From assembly GCF_016808335.1 (NCBI RefSeq), contig NC_053138.1:59302951-59366950 (forward strand): a DNA stretch of 64,000 bases, in the 5' to 3' direction. Each line of letters begins with the position of its first letter. Within the stretch, counting starts at the first letter, position 1. This stretch comes from Panicum virgatum. Taxonomy: Eukaryota > Streptophyta > Magnoliopsida > Poales > Poaceae. The translations under genes and the position numbers were made by a program. Positions 22,542 to 34,991 of the stretch are shown here, piece by piece. The notes under the pieces are model-generated. The model searched no databases. It was not told the origin of the DNA and saw only the letters and a list, made by a program, of their open reading frames with translations.

Positions 22542-25409
22542 CTATCCCTCCAACCCACCCAAAGCTTGGACACACCCAGACTCTGAAACTCTCTCTCCCA
22601 TTTTTTCTGGACACCTTGCTGCATAATGCTCAGTGGACTTGCAAATGCTGCACTTGTTCTTCCTCTTTGCCTCTGCATTCATCCCTTTTTTCAGTCTTTT
22701 TTCCTTCTTACGGCCTTTCACTTTTGACCTCGGGGGATTGCCCACATGGTGCAATAATGCACCAGCACCAGGGTTTTTAGTAGGTAGACCATCACAACCA
22801 CCTGCAGACAAAGTATTCAATATTCGTCACAACATTTTTTTCATGCCCGCAGAGTCACCAACCAGCAAATTAATCTAGTGCATAGTGTCAGGTTTGATAG
22901 TTTTTGATTTTTTTTTCACACACCTGGCTGGACAGTAGGCAAAACATTTGTAGTTGCAATGACTCCTCCGCTACAGGGAGCAGAATGCACACCAATAACA
23001 GGAGCTGAAACCGCGGGTATATCCGCAGCACTTTTAGTTGTAACACTAGGCATAATGGTCCCTCCGGTAGGCTGCGTGTTTGCATGGACCCTCTGTCTGC
23101 TTGGTCTTTTCCTCTTTTTGATTTCATCTACTGCAGAGCGTATCATTTTGATATGACTATCCATAAGATCATAAGTTTCCCTCGAAACACTCCCTTCAAT
23201 AGCTAATCCCGCGAACGCTGTAGACAGATTTGCGAACCACATGGTCTTTCTGTTGTTTAGGGGCATACCTCGAGCAATAAAGTCAGCTTGCACATGTGAA
23301 TTAGCATTAACTCCCCCATTCTCATTCTCAGGGACTGATTCTTGTGTCCATCTTTTCAGTATGAAATGATTAGGTATTGTCTTCACACCCAGCCAAGTCA
23401 TTATGTTCATTATGTGGCAACATATCAGACCATCTCTATCAAATTTGCTGCACTCACAGTAATAGCTTTCCTCGTCCTCAATCGCAGTCACGAGATATGC
23501 CCGCTTGCCATAGCCATAAACAAATTTGTTGTTAGGCACTAGGTAGTATTGGATTTGCCCTTCAGGCTTCACATCATACTCAGCGGTCTTCTCAAATTCC
23601 TTTGAGAATCTGTAAAATAGGTTTTTAGTGTAGACAGTAGATGCGTATTTCTCAATAGGATATCTAGACCATCTTCTCCTGTCTCTATCGTCAGTCTTGA
23701 AATCTTGCCCATCTTGTGCAACCAAACACTTGTCTTGAATCTTTTGGTATTGCTTAACAAAGTTCAGCACAGACATGTTTGGGTTTACATATTTTTTTAG
23801 GACAGCATTGAACCCTTCACTTCTCTGTGTGGACTGCAAAAAGGGGTAGAAGCAGTGCATGTAGTAAGCTGGTGCAAAGCTACTCCTGAGTGCATACAAG
23901 CGCTGAAAATGGACATTGTCAGTCAATCCATGTTTGTTTATCATAGCATCCCATTTTTCTTCAAATTCTTGCGGATTCACAGTGTGGTTCATGCATTCTT
24001 TGAAGTCCTCTTCTAGCTCCTCATCCCCATCCAAAACAGGCCCAATTGTACCAGTGAACTTGTCCATAATGTGCCACCAGCAGTTTCGGTGATTAGTATT
24101 AGGGAATACATGAGCAATTGCACACCTCATAGCTGCATCTTGATCAGTGATAATGCTCACAGGCGCCTTGCCTTTCATTGCCTCTAGAAAAGTTTCAAAT
24201 AACCAAGTGTAGCTAGGAGTTTTTTCATCCCTTAGGAAGGCACATCCCAACATGAATGACTGCCCATGCCTGTTGATCCCAATGAAAGGAGCAAATGGCA
24301 TATCATACATATTTGTCATGTAGGTTGCGTCAAAAGACACGGAATCATGGTATGACTCGATGTAAGCATGCCTTGCTGCACCATCAACCCAAAAGAGGCT
24401 CTCAACCCTGTGCTCAGCATCAAGTTTAATCTTGTGGAAAAATTCTGCATCTCCATGTTCCAATTCCCTAAAGTAGTACAATGTCTCCTGCATATCTTTA
24501 AATTTTTCCGTTCTTCGAATGTTGGAGCGAAAGTTGCCAACATCCTTTGCTTCATATGGCACTAGCTGCGCAGACCCATAGAACTCATTCATTAGCTGCA
24601 TTATGCGCCCAGTGCTTAAATTGCAACCATGCAACATTTCAATGAAATCTTTCTCCGCCTAAGGGATGCCTTTGTGAGACCTCATGAACTTTTTCAAGGA
24701 CGGCTTCACAACAAGGTCGTGGTTGTGATCTGGAGCAAAGAAAATCACATGCCATCTATCACCAATTAACTTGACAATCATTCTTGCTTTGCAATCTGTA
24801 TGATGCATCTTCTTCCTTTTTCTTTTCTTTCCACCATCCATCTTCTTCTTTTTCTCAGCATTTTCAATGTCATTACCTTCATCGTTGTTCTCAGGTTCAG
24901 ATTCTCGCACCGTAGAATCACTGTCATCATATTCTACAACTGAATTGCCTTCTTTCATTTTCCTTCCACGACCTTCTTTGTTACAAACAAACAGAATCTT
25001 TTGTTGTTCCCTAGTCAAACTTGAGAGGCGTGAAGTCCCTGTACGAACTGAGAACCCAATTCGTTTTGCATAAGAGTTGTAGAACTCCCTCGCCTCTTGT
25101 TTAGTGGAAAATGTTTGCCCAATGTATGGCACTGGAGGTGTTGACCAGATCTCTTCCACAACTTGCAAATCTTGGGTGTTCTCATCATTCACTTGCACAT
25201 TCTGGGCGGCCTCATCTACATTGTTGCCAACAGTAGCCAAATAGTTGCCAACAGGAAATACAGATGGATCTTGCTCTGGAATATGCTCAATATCATGCAC
25301 TGCCCCCACACACACCCCCATCTTCTGCCTGAGTGCAATAGAGCGGATTTGCATCCGACTCACCAAGGAAATCATAATCAAAATCTGGTGGGGACTTGTT
25401 TAAATCCAT
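22542..25409 (-). pseudogene. FAR1/FHY3-like MULE transposase gene, broken
   Basis: Domains from the N-terminus: FAR1-type zinc finger (REFYNSYAKRIGFSVR, then Cys in FVCNK, Cys in TDCKAR, His pair in DHNHD); MULE transposase core with the likely acidic triad in FDATYMTN, ITDQDAAM and QRSEGFN; a SWIM finger CECSKFDRDGLICCHIM; and a CCHC knuckle CSICKSTEHYAARCP in a final exon. Exons are about 22924-25409 and 22542-22801, joined by a GT-AG intron in phase 1. Two lesions: a single in-frame TAG at 24659-24661 between HKGIP and AEKDFIE, and a one-base frame change near the G/C runs at 25301-25320, after a start reading MDLNKSPPDFDYDF. Such genes are either transposases or domesticated light-signalling factors. 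The lesions and the ULP1-like neighbour favour a decayed MULE. Confidence 0.8.
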
Positions 25410-25532
25410 TCTTTTTCTCAACCTCTTTTTTCCCCTTGCAACTCTGCCCCCTGCACATTTGATTCAGTACCAGATCACAAACCTGATTTAGATAGAAGCA
25501 CCAGACCATTACAACACATTGTTTTTGAACAT

Positions 25533-25942
25533 GCATCTCCTTTTCATGATTTTTTATATGCATCAAAAAGCAAGTAAATATCATTCAGTAGGCAATAATG
25601 TATTGTTCAACAGGTAGATCAGTTATTTTGTTTAGCCTATAATTTTCTAGATAACCTCTGTATGTATATTTTGTCTATCTGCATTCAAGCAAGCTAGTTT
25701 GTACTTTGTTCAGCACCACAATCAATCTAATCAAGCATCTCCTTTTCATGATTTTTTATATGCATCAAAAAGCAAGTAAATGTGATTAAGTAGGCAATAA
25801 TGTACTGTTCAACAGGTAGATCAGTTATTTTTGTTTAGCTTATATTTTCTAGATAACTGTTGCATGTATATTTTGTCTATATGCATTTAATCAAGCTAGC
25901 TTGTACTTTTGTTCAGCACCACAACCAATCTAATCAAGCATT
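25533..25942. repeat. about 202-bp tandem duplication upstream of FAR1-like gene
   Basis: A unit beginning GCATCTCCTTTTCATGATTT and ending near AATCTAATCAAGCA is present twice (starts about 25533 and 25735), about 90% similar by eye. It occupies the 5' flank of the FAR1-like gene, mirroring the 235-bp duplication at the other end of the gene pair. Confidence 0.85.
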
Positions 25943-27229
25943 TTTCTATACTGATTTCATCAGGCTTTATGGCAGCGGCTTCAAAAGTGGTTCTACAACA
26001 CTGGACCCAACTACAGCGTATTTGCATCTGTATTTTGGGGAGAAGATCTGCTGTTTTTTTCTTCACATTTTTTTCTGGGGATGATGATGCCACCGCATGT
26101 GGATCCATGTGGTTACTGGAACCTAGATGTTGGGGCCTTGGGGGAGGGGAAGAATTGCAGATGATCGCAGTATAAAAGACTTCGTTATGTGTGATGTACC
26201 TAATTCGATGTGATCTGCTTTTCTTTTGCCTTTTCGTTGATGCCTATCTTTGCTTCTGTGCCGCCGCCATTTTTTGTTGGAGTTGCATCTGCTTCTGTGT
26301 GTGCTAGGCGGCGGCGGCAGTGGTGGAGATCCGAGAAAGCAATTTTTCTGGTGGCTGAGAGAGGGAGGAGGCAGGTGAGGGTTTTCATGCAGGACGGTTT
26401 TCGTGCAGGAGGGTTTTGTGGAGCCCGCAATAGTTGTAGCGCGGTCCCGACGAGCGTTGGCGCCAAAAAAAAAAGGGGTAGGCAACAAGGTTGAGGCGGG
26501 GTTACCGAAACAGAAAAGCAATAATCTAATATAGTTTCCTAAAAAAGGTAGGCCGTACGGGGAGATTAACTTACGGCCGGCCGTAAGTTAGCCGTCCCCT
26601 TCTTATATTGCCGGGACTAGCCCAGGTGGGAAAGGACGACGTTATCCACTTGCGCCACCCACTATTCCCACTGCACACCCACTGGTCAGTGGGCCCGGAG
26701 AGCAGCCGGGCCCACACGTCATCGGTTTGCTCCGAGCTGAGGCCCGTCCCCGGCGGCGTTCGGACAAGCTGGATGCGTGGCCCACCGAAAAACCGCAGCA
26801 GCGACTGCGGCGCGGGCCCGCGGGCGGGGGAGGCGGTGGGCCCATGCTTCAGAGGGTGAACCAGCCGGGAGCGGCGACGCGGTGGTGGGGAAAAAAAGGC
26901 CCAGGGGTATCTGGCGGTGGGGCCCAAAAGTGTGGTGTCGGGGCGGGTGCGGAACTGACGCCGTCGCCGCGAGCGGTCGAGGACGGTCGGATGGGGATCG
27001 GACAGCGGGGGAGGATTTGACTCGCCTGCGCGGAGGCCGTCGGGCTGCTGGGGATTTCAACAGCTGCCGTAACGGCCAGCCTAAGAATATTTTTTTCTTT
27101 TTTTTTGGAAATAGCTTACCGCCCTGCATATCCATTTAAAAAAATAATTATATAGCTTAATAAAGCAAATTGAGTTTCCATGGGAAACCTGTTAAAACCC
27201 ATGGGGAGTAGCTAGAGGTAATAAAAAGG
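25943..27229. other. flank of FAR1-like gene, palindrome and GC-rich region
   Basis: No gene is supported. A perfect 22-bp palindrome, AACTTACGGCC with its mirror, lies at 26569-26590. From about 26600 to 27060 the sequence is GC-rich with several GGCCCAC/GGGCCC motifs, like a grass promoter or eroded gene end, but frames there show no domain. Confidence 0.45.
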
Positions 27230-27361
27230 GAAAATTCGATTCATGCCACCACAACTCCGTGAATTTGGGTTTCATGTTGAAAATCATGCCACTCAATGGC
27301 ATGGATTTCAACATGAAATCCAACTTCAAGAAATTGTAGTGGCATGGATCCAACTAACCCT
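27230..27361. mobile_element. foldback MITE forming a long hairpin
   Basis: The arms about 27242-27292 and 27296-27346 are reverse complements with few mismatches, e.g. TTTCATGTTGAAAATCATGCC against GGCATGGATTTCAACATGAAA (each 20-21 nt). The ends read GGAAAATTCGATTCATGCCAC and a diverged counterpart. The fold resembles a MITE or a MITE-derived small-RNA precursor. Confidence 0.7.
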
Positions 27362-27399
27362 AAAAAAAAGGGGCTGAATGGTTTTGAAGAAGAAACAAT

Positions 27400-30300
27400 A
27401 CTAATAATAAAGGGCTAAAGGAGGAGCAACGTTTCTTCTGTTGCGTGGGTGGGGAGAAATAAATAAAGGCGCAAAAAGAGGAGAAATTTCCCTCCTATTG
27501 CGTGAGCGGCAAAAACATACACCGCACCGAGATCGCGTGTGATCAAGGGAACGGCTATGGCACCGACGATAGTTCCGTGTGTCATCCAAACTCATAGATG
27601 CAGTGTACATTAGTGTCGAGAGGTTTGTCGCTTCGGATTGACAAGCGTCATCGTAGTTTGTTTTCGGCGCCACGTGTACAATATGCCTCGAACGGAAGCC
27701 AAGTGGACGTACGTGGCGCTACCGCAGGCATCCCCAAACTACACATGGCGTCCACCGCTAGCCAGTGGACTACAGATAAACCTGACAATTAAGGTAGTGC
27801 CACTATGGCTACAAGCTACAGGTTGAAGTTGAAGCAGGTTGATCCTAGAAGTAAACCTGTAAATGATGTGGAAATTCGCTTATGCGTGGTGCAATCATGT
27901 GAGCAAATTTTATTGTAGTTCCCAACAATCATATTGCATGAGTAGCAACAAGTAAATTTGTAGAGGAGAAGAAACAACATGATTGAACCATATAGCACCG
28001 CCGATCGCATGAGGGAACATTATCACACTGATGATCGTTCCGTGTGCTATCCAAACTCATGGCTGGAGTATATGTTATTGCCAAGAAGTTGCCTCTTTTA
28101 ACTGACAAGCATCGTCATAGTCTGTGTTCGGTGTCATGTGTACAATAGAAGAATACCCTAAGAGGACAAATAAGGGGCTAAATGGTTTTGAAAGAAGTAG
28201 TAGTAATAATATTGTAATAATAATAAAGCGCTAAAGGAGGAGCAACTTTTCTTGTATTGCGTGGGTAGGGACAAGTAAATAAAGGCGTAAAAAGAGGATA
28301 AACTTCCCATGCATGACCGGCAACCACACTGCACCAAGATCGTGCATGATCGAGTAAATGGCTATCGCACCGATAATCATTCTGTGTGTCATCTGAATTC
28401 ATGGATGTAGTGTACGTCATTGCTAGGAGGTTTGTCGCTTCAGATTGAAAAGCGTCATCGTAGTTTGTTTTCGATGCCATGCATACAATAGGTCTCAAAC
28501 GGAAGCCAAGTGAACATGGTGTTACGCAGGCATCCCAAAGTACACGTGGCGCCCACCGCTAGCAAGTGGACTACAGATAAACCTGGCAAATAAGGTAGTG
28601 CCACTGTGGCTAGAAGCTTTAGGTTAGGGATGAAAACTAGTAACTACTATAACTTTCGCATGTTGAAGTGGGTTGATCCTAGAAGTAAAAACGTAAATGA
28701 TGCTGAAATTCACTTCATGCATGGTGCAAATTGTCAGCAAACCTTATTGTACTATTGTACCAACAATCATATTGCATAAGCAGCAACAAGTAAATTCATA
28801 GAGGAGAATAAAAACAACGAGATTGAACCATATAGCATCGCGTACCGCATGAGGGAACATTATCACACCGACTATCATTCCGTGTGCTATCCAAACTCAT
28901 GGTTGGAGTGTATGTTTTTGCCAAGAGTTTGCCTCTTTCAACTGACAAGCATCATCATAGTTTGTTTTTGGTGTCATGTGCACAATAGACTCAAATAAAA
29001 GACAAATGGACATGGCACTGACATTGGCATCCCAAAGTACGCAAGTTGTCTAAGGCTGGCAAGTTGACTATATATGATCATGACAAATATGTTTATGTCA
29101 CTATGGCTAGAAGTTGCTGATTAGAGATGACAACTGTTCAGCACTATATATAGCTTCTATCGTGTCAATTGACCGACGACGACTGCGTGAGTGAACCTTA
29201 TTGTACTTGCCAATGATCAAGCATGCGTAGGTACAAGTAAATGAGTGAAACTAACATGAGTGAACCATATTGCACCGATGAAGATTGCGCATGAATTAAC
29301 ATTATCACACCGCCAACGATCATGCCATGTGTTATCCAAACTCTAAGGTGACTTGGATTGACAGGCATGGTTGTGGTTTTTTTTTGGGTGTCATATGTGC
29401 AATAGACCTCAAACAAAAGCCAAATGCTTGTGGCGCCACCGTTGGCATCCCAAACTACATATGCACCCATCATAGCAAGTTGATTATGATGATCCTGACA
29501 AATAAGCTAGTGTCACTACTGCAGTTTGAAGTTATGGGTTAAGGATGAAACTTTTCGATGATATATCTTTCGTGTGTCAATCACGTGATTGATCCTAGAA
29601 ACAAAGCTACAATGATGCGGGGTGTTACCTCTCGCATGAATTGGGCCGAAGACGTGTTAGTGAGCCTTATTGCACCGATTGCTTATCCATGTGGTATCCA
29701 ACCATTATAGTTAGAATGAAAATTAAAATGCTTGGAGATTTTCCTCTTTGGAGATCGAGAGAACTAGCGTCAGAAATTGTTTTATTTGGTGTCGTGCATG
29801 TAGTGTTCCTTGAACAAAAAAAGACCAATAGATATGGTGCTGATGTGGGCATCTGAAAATCACAAGCACCCACCTTCTTCCCGATGACTATAGATAATCT
29901 AGACACTATGTCTAGAGAATGGAAATTGAGAAGACAGTTATGAGTATTGTCGCTTCTGCGTGGCAATAACACAATTGATCTTAGAAGTAAAGTTACAAAT
30001 ATGATGTGGGACATTGCTTTTTACGATGCATGTGAATTGCACCAACGGCCGATCACGTGAGAGAACCTCAATGCACCGATGAATTATGATCATTCCATAT
30101 GGTACCCATCCATATAGTCGTTAAAATGAACATCAGTTCATAGAGGTTTCCTCTTTTGAGTGGCAACTGTCGCGGTCATTTGTTTCAATGTCATGCTTGT
30201 TGAAAGCTAGAGGTGCAAATGGGTGCCCGGCCCTTAGGGTATCCCGTATCCATTCCCCTTTTTTAGTTCAAAAATTTGTAGTAATTTTTCAAAATAAACT

Positions 30301-30790
30301 CTCACTTTTGAAAAAATTGACAAATTAGTAAAAAAATTTGAACTAAAGAGGGACTGTGGATACCCGTAAAAGCACCTATTTGCACCCCTGTTGCAAGACT
30401 CGAAAGCCGAGCAAAGGTGAAAATTAGTGTGGGCTTCCGAAACTACACATGCACCCAACCTTATAGATTATATTGGAATGGACAGCCGTGCCTATAGGTT
30501 GCCTCTTTAGACAATGGAGTGGAATCAGTGTCATCAAAGTTTTTTTTAAAAAAAAAAAGAACAAGAAAAAACTTAATGGAAGTGGCTAGTTGACCACGGA
30601 TCATTTTGAGAACATATATAGTCTCAATCTGGCTAGAAGGTACCAGTTTGAGATGTCAAAACTATTGGTATCACTTATGCATGCATGGCAATCACAGGAT
30701 GTACAAGTTCAAAAGTACATCTTATTGCACTGACAATCAGGTTGGCTGAGCCTCATTGTCCCGACGATCATTCCATATGTTAGGACGAAA
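27400..30790. repeat. decayed tandem array of 340-500 bp units
   Basis: A marker like TTCCGTGTG(T/C)(C/T)ATCCAAACTC recurs near 27577, 28037, 28380, 28877 and 29330, then in weaker form near 29690, 30090 and 30760. Each marker is followed by related text: a GTTTGCCTCTT or GTTTGTCGCTT block, a GACAAGC..CATCGT block and a GTGTCATGTG block. Alternate units (27577/28380 and 28037/28877) are closest, so the higher-order period is about 800 bp. Units diverge steadily to the right. No coding potential was seen. Confidence 0.75.
30208..30390. mobile_element. hAT-type MITE inside the repeat array
   Basis: The ends TAGAGGTGCAAATGGGTGC and the reverse complement of CAGGGGTGCAAATAGGTGC pair well. Flanks TTGAAAGC and TTGCAAGA agree at 6 of 8 positions, consistent with an old 8-bp hAT target duplication. 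The interior TTAGTTCAAA / TTTGAACTAA also pairs. Confidence 0.65.
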
Positions 30791-31957
30791 GAAAGAAGAA
30801 CATATACTGTATATCTTTTTATTTTAGGAGTGCCTATACAACCCCTAATTTTAGAGTTTTCTAATATTTTTTTCATCCATCCAAATTTAAGATCCATGAA
30901 TTAGATTATATCTAATTGGATGCTAAAAAAATAATTTGTTATGGAAGGTTCTAGCACTGTATTTTTTTTTAAATTACACTAACTTCTAAAGAATACACCC
31001 CTAAACTGAATGAAAGTTATGTGTAGATTATAATTAACGGTAAGTTTAATGTAAACTAGCTATAACAAGGTATACGAAACATTAATGCATTGGCGGTCTA
31101 TAAAACACTTGATTCTTCCTTGCAATATGAACACACCATACTCATCTGATTTTTTTTATCTTTTCCCTTATTTCATCGCATAAATGTTTTTTATTGTTTC
31201 TATAGTGTTTTGGCGCCTTACTAAGCGGTTTTTTCTTTTTTATATTTAAAAAAAATTAAAATTTCAAAAATATATGTCCGTTTAGGAAATTTTCAAAAAT
31301 ATACCCCGGTCGCCCTATGGGGGGGTGACAGGGCTCAAATGTAATTTTTTTTCTTGAAATTTGCAACGAAGTCCCTGGAGAAAAAAAAAAGAGGGGGCCT
31401 GTCGCCCACCCCAGGGGCGACAAGGTCCCTATTTCCCTTTGTCATTTGAGCCTAAAAATTCAAGAAAAAAGAGAGGGGTAATGAAGCATCGAAGTATAAA
31501 CATACCATCTATTGTATGTAATGGAAAATACGAGAGTGATCAGTGACGAACGTAAGTGTATAAATAAGCGGTCCACAGCTATCTCATTACAAATAAACAT
31601 CAGAGATACAAACATCAGATATATCTAACCACCCCTATGGCGTCGGACCCTCTTAGGCCTCTGCTGGGCACGGACATGGCCCTCGGAGCTTTTCATGTCA
31701 CTAGAATACTAAAAAGCACACATGTAATTAATATAATGATAAGAAATAAGAACTAAGAAATGTATTACGTAATGTGAACTACCAAATTTTACATCATAAT
31801 ACAATGATAATGAAACACACATCACACATGCAGTGGCATGTCAGAACCCGTTGCAAACTACGGTAAACAGATTCCGAACTAACCTAACATGCCTTAGGTA
31901 ATTTAAAAAAACAGAACAAACACAACGATGCAGCATGTCACTAGCACTAGGGTAGTC

Positions 31958-32664
31958 CTAGTAGCCGTACCCCCACGTAGCAAACTGCGTTGAGCCTTCT
32001 CCGCAGTATCCACCCATTGCAGGTGGTGCAGGCGGTGGTGCCGGAGGCGCAGGGCCCTTCTTCTTGTGACAAGGGCAGTTGCAGTAAGGAATAGTGCATG
32101 GTTCATCCTGTGAACCGGCTACATTGCTGTTATCATCAACTTCGTCGTCTTTGTTACCCTCGCTCACTTCCTCATAATGGTTCACCTTGCATTCCAGATC
32201 AAAGATCTTTATCTGGAGGTACTCGATGAACTCCTGAACAGAATCAATTGGTCCAGGATCTACCCACCTAGTAAAACCACAGTTTTCTGGAGCATCGGAA
32301 GACTGCAAAACAAATTTCATGTAAGGTGTCTCATTGAAGATAAAGAAATGAAACAACCGAGTATTACCCATGCGTGTGGACATTTAAAGAAACGCCGACC
32401 GCCATCCATCCCGTCGGTGCACATCTGCACTAAGCAGTCCTCACCATGTCTGCATTTTGGCCACGGTTCTCTACGGTTATCGTATTGTCGAAGAGGAGTT
32501 TCATTGGTAAATTCACTCTTGTGCTATGGCGGAAACTCAAGCACTGGTTCCGGAAAGGAATCAGGTCCAAGAGGCCCCTCCCATATTATGGGGTCTCCCT
32601 TTCTTCCCCCTTTTCCTTTCCCAAAACCATAGTAATTCTTCCCGCTAGACCCACCTCCAGACAT
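31958..32664 (-). pseudogene. GRF-type zinc-finger protein gene with in-frame stop
   Basis: Two exons, 32368-32664 and 31958-32302, joined by a GT-AG intron in phase 0. The product starts MSGGGSSGKNYYGFGKGKGG. It contains a GRF-like zinc finger split by the intron: PKCRHGEDC..RRFFKCP in exon 1, ENCGFTRWVD in exon 2. An acidic helix, an IPYCNCPCHKKKG cluster and a proline-rich, Gly/Tyr-rich tail follow. Codon 47 is TAG (32524-32526) in an otherwise continuous frame. This finger type binds single-stranded nucleic acid in characterised proteins, but the role here is unknown. Grass genomes carry many similar transposon-linked genes. Confidence 0.65.
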
Positions 32665-33577
32665 TGGGTATACAATGAGGTTTGGTGTTTGAGTTGTGCT
32701 GGGAGTTCACAAACTTGGGAGTATTTATAGGCGCACAAAGGTCTGATACCCGGAGTGTGGAGTGTAAATGCACCTAAAAAACCTATATGACAACACAGTG
32801 AAGAGGCTAGCTGACCTAACACTGAAAAGGCTAGATTCGATTCTCGAAATGACTACTCGATGCATCTCTGTGCATGCAGACTCACATCACTGCATTGCTG
32901 CCGCTCGGTCGATCGCGCCTAGATGTCGCCTTCCCCACTACACGCCACAGACCTTCGCTATATAATGACAGGTCCGTCATCCTCGCCAGAGAGACTGCTT
33001 TGAAGGTGAGCTGGTGTGGTTGCCGTGTTGTCACATCTTTTTGAAATGGTGGAAGAGCACTGCTATTGGGTTGTCGTCTTTTGTCACGTATGTCTGGGCA
33101 AAGAATGCGACATTTGGAAAACCCGTGATCGCCGTGCTGAGCAGTGGCAACCTGTGATCTCTTGGGATCTCTCAGCAGCAGACACCGCAGCCCCTTTCGC
33201 GTCCTGAGTGACAGGTGAGGTCTCCGGATGCTTTTTAGTATTCTAGTGTCATGAAAATGTGTGCTTTTTAGCAGCAGACCCCGATGTATTTCTTAGTTCT
33301 TAATTCTTATCGTTATATTAATAAAATGTGTGCTTTTTAGTATTCTAGTGACATGAAAAGCTCCGAAAATATTAAGGACAAGTTCAAAGATTTCATAGAC
33401 TCCTGGCTACAACTGCAAATTAATGGTAAAGGCTACAACACACAGAGTTAAGCTCTCAACTTAAAACATAAACAACTAATTGCAGTGGCATTGTGCACGT
33501 GACAAGATAATTTCTTGTTGCATCTAAACCTACCATGCCTTATGGAATGTAAAATGCCGATATTACATGGTACTACT

Positions 33578-34167
33578 CTACTGAGTGCACCTAGGATATT
33601 TGCCCTTCCTAATTGCTTCGGGCCCGGCTTCCTTCGCACGACGTGCCCTCTCTCGCTTTCTCTCCCTGTCAGCTTCACGTTCGGCCGCCGCCTTACGATC
33701 CACCTCCTCCATCCTCTTGCGGATCTCTTCTTGCTCTATCTTGCGCTTCTCCTCTTGCTGTTCCTCGTGCTTCATTCGGCGCCAACGTTCTGCAGCCCAC
33801 CTTGCTTTTTGTTCCACAATGTCCTTTGCCTGCTGCGACTGCACGGTGTCGAACCACTGCATAAAATCACAAAGAGGCGGAGGAGACTTTGTCCAACACA
33901 AGTTAGAATCATAACTCAATGTTAGGTCACAGAGAAAAATAGCGTATGTTGTCCTGCTACCTTGGCCCGGTCTTTGCCGTATCGCTTAGGTGGATCATAT
34001 TCGTAGTTCTCACACATAAAGAATCTCATGCCGTAGTCATCTCCTAAAACCTCAGATTGCATGAACTTGCATAACGAACCGCAGAAGCACATTGGCACAT
34101 CAATTCCTTCGCGTATGGTGGCTTTACACTTGCTCCACAGAATGTAGGTTGATCCTGACGAAGACAT
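33578..34167 (-). CDS. GRF-like zinc-finger plus coiled-coil protein in the 3.7-kb element
   Basis: Two exons, 33961-34167 and 33578-33886, in phase 0, giving 171 aa. The N-terminal part has VPMCFCG..CKFM..GMRFFMCENYEYDPP, a GRF-like Cys finger. The C-terminal half is a highly charged Glu/Arg/Lys helix, a likely coiled coil, ending GPEAIRKGKYPRCTQ. I chose the acceptor before SPPPLCDFMQWFDT because the peptide then runs on sensibly; a later acceptor at 33857 is also in phase. No break was seen. Same strand and same element as the gene at 31958-32664, about 900 bp upstream of it. Function unknown; it is likely transposon cargo rather than a host gene. Confidence 0.6.
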
Positions 34168-34991
34168 TGGCGCTATAGTATGGTGCGCCAAATAAAAAAC
34201 AATGATTTAAGCAATGCACATATCGTATACCAAATCGATGCGTGAAAAATATAAGTACTTTCATAATTCTATTGTCTTATACTGCAATATCAATAAGGTA
34301 CTGTCATAATTATATTCTAAAGTATAATTATTTTATTTGAAAAAGTCTGTAATAGTACTCAAATTGTAATACTAAACTAGTGTTTTAAAGCATCAAATCT
34401 AATTCAGCTAATCTGCTAATTAAATTAAATTGTTATACAATATCAATGTATTTATACGGAAGTTACCGGTAGATCACAAGTGCGGAATTCGGCAGAGCTT
34501 CGCCGCTTCCCTTCTCCTCACCCCTCTTTTTTCTGGATTTTTTGTGGATTTTTTGAGGTCAAATGAGGAGGGAATGAGGGGGTAGGCCTTATATAAGGGT
34601 GGCTTGACCCGGTCGCCCGCTGGGGGGGCGACAGGCCCCCCCTGTCGCCCACAGGATGGGCGACCGGCCCCCCTGGCGCCTGTAGGCTGGGCCGCCTGGT
34701 TGGTCGCCTGAGGGGTGGGCGACAGGGGCCTGTCGCCCGTTGGGGGGGCGACAGGCCCCCTCTTTTTTTCTCTAGGGATTTCGTTGTAAATTTGAAGAAA
34801 AAAAATTATATTTGAGCTCTGTCGCCCCCCATAGGGCGACCGGGGTATATTTTTGAAATTTTCCAAAACGGACATATATTTTTGAAATTTTAATTTTTTT
34901 TAAATATAAAAAAGAAAAAACCGCCTTACTAATCCGGGCCATCATGGTATATGGGCCTGAGCCTGGCGGAGTGTAGAGTAGCACCATCTTA

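Larger units (their letters stand above)
31225..34924. mobile_element. 3.7-kb long-TIR (MULE-like) element with GRF zinc-finger cargo
   Basis: Terminal inverted repeats of about 200 bp start GCGGTTTTTTCTTTTTTATA and include a shared TTTCAAAAATATA block and GTCGCCC-rich stretches. The element is flanked by identical 8-bp duplications CTTACTAA (31217-31224, 34925-34932). Long TIRs with an 8-bp duplication fit a Mutator-like element best. The inner ends carry arrays of CTGTCGCCC-type motifs. It carries two genes on the minus strand (31958-32664, 33578-34167) but no transposase, so it is non-autonomous or carries captured cargo. Confidence 0.85.

Noticed and set aside
26600..27060. GC-rich block as a protein-coding gene
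   Set aside because: Frames in both strands are open only through composition; no domain or splice structure. Kept as possible promoter or eroded sequence.
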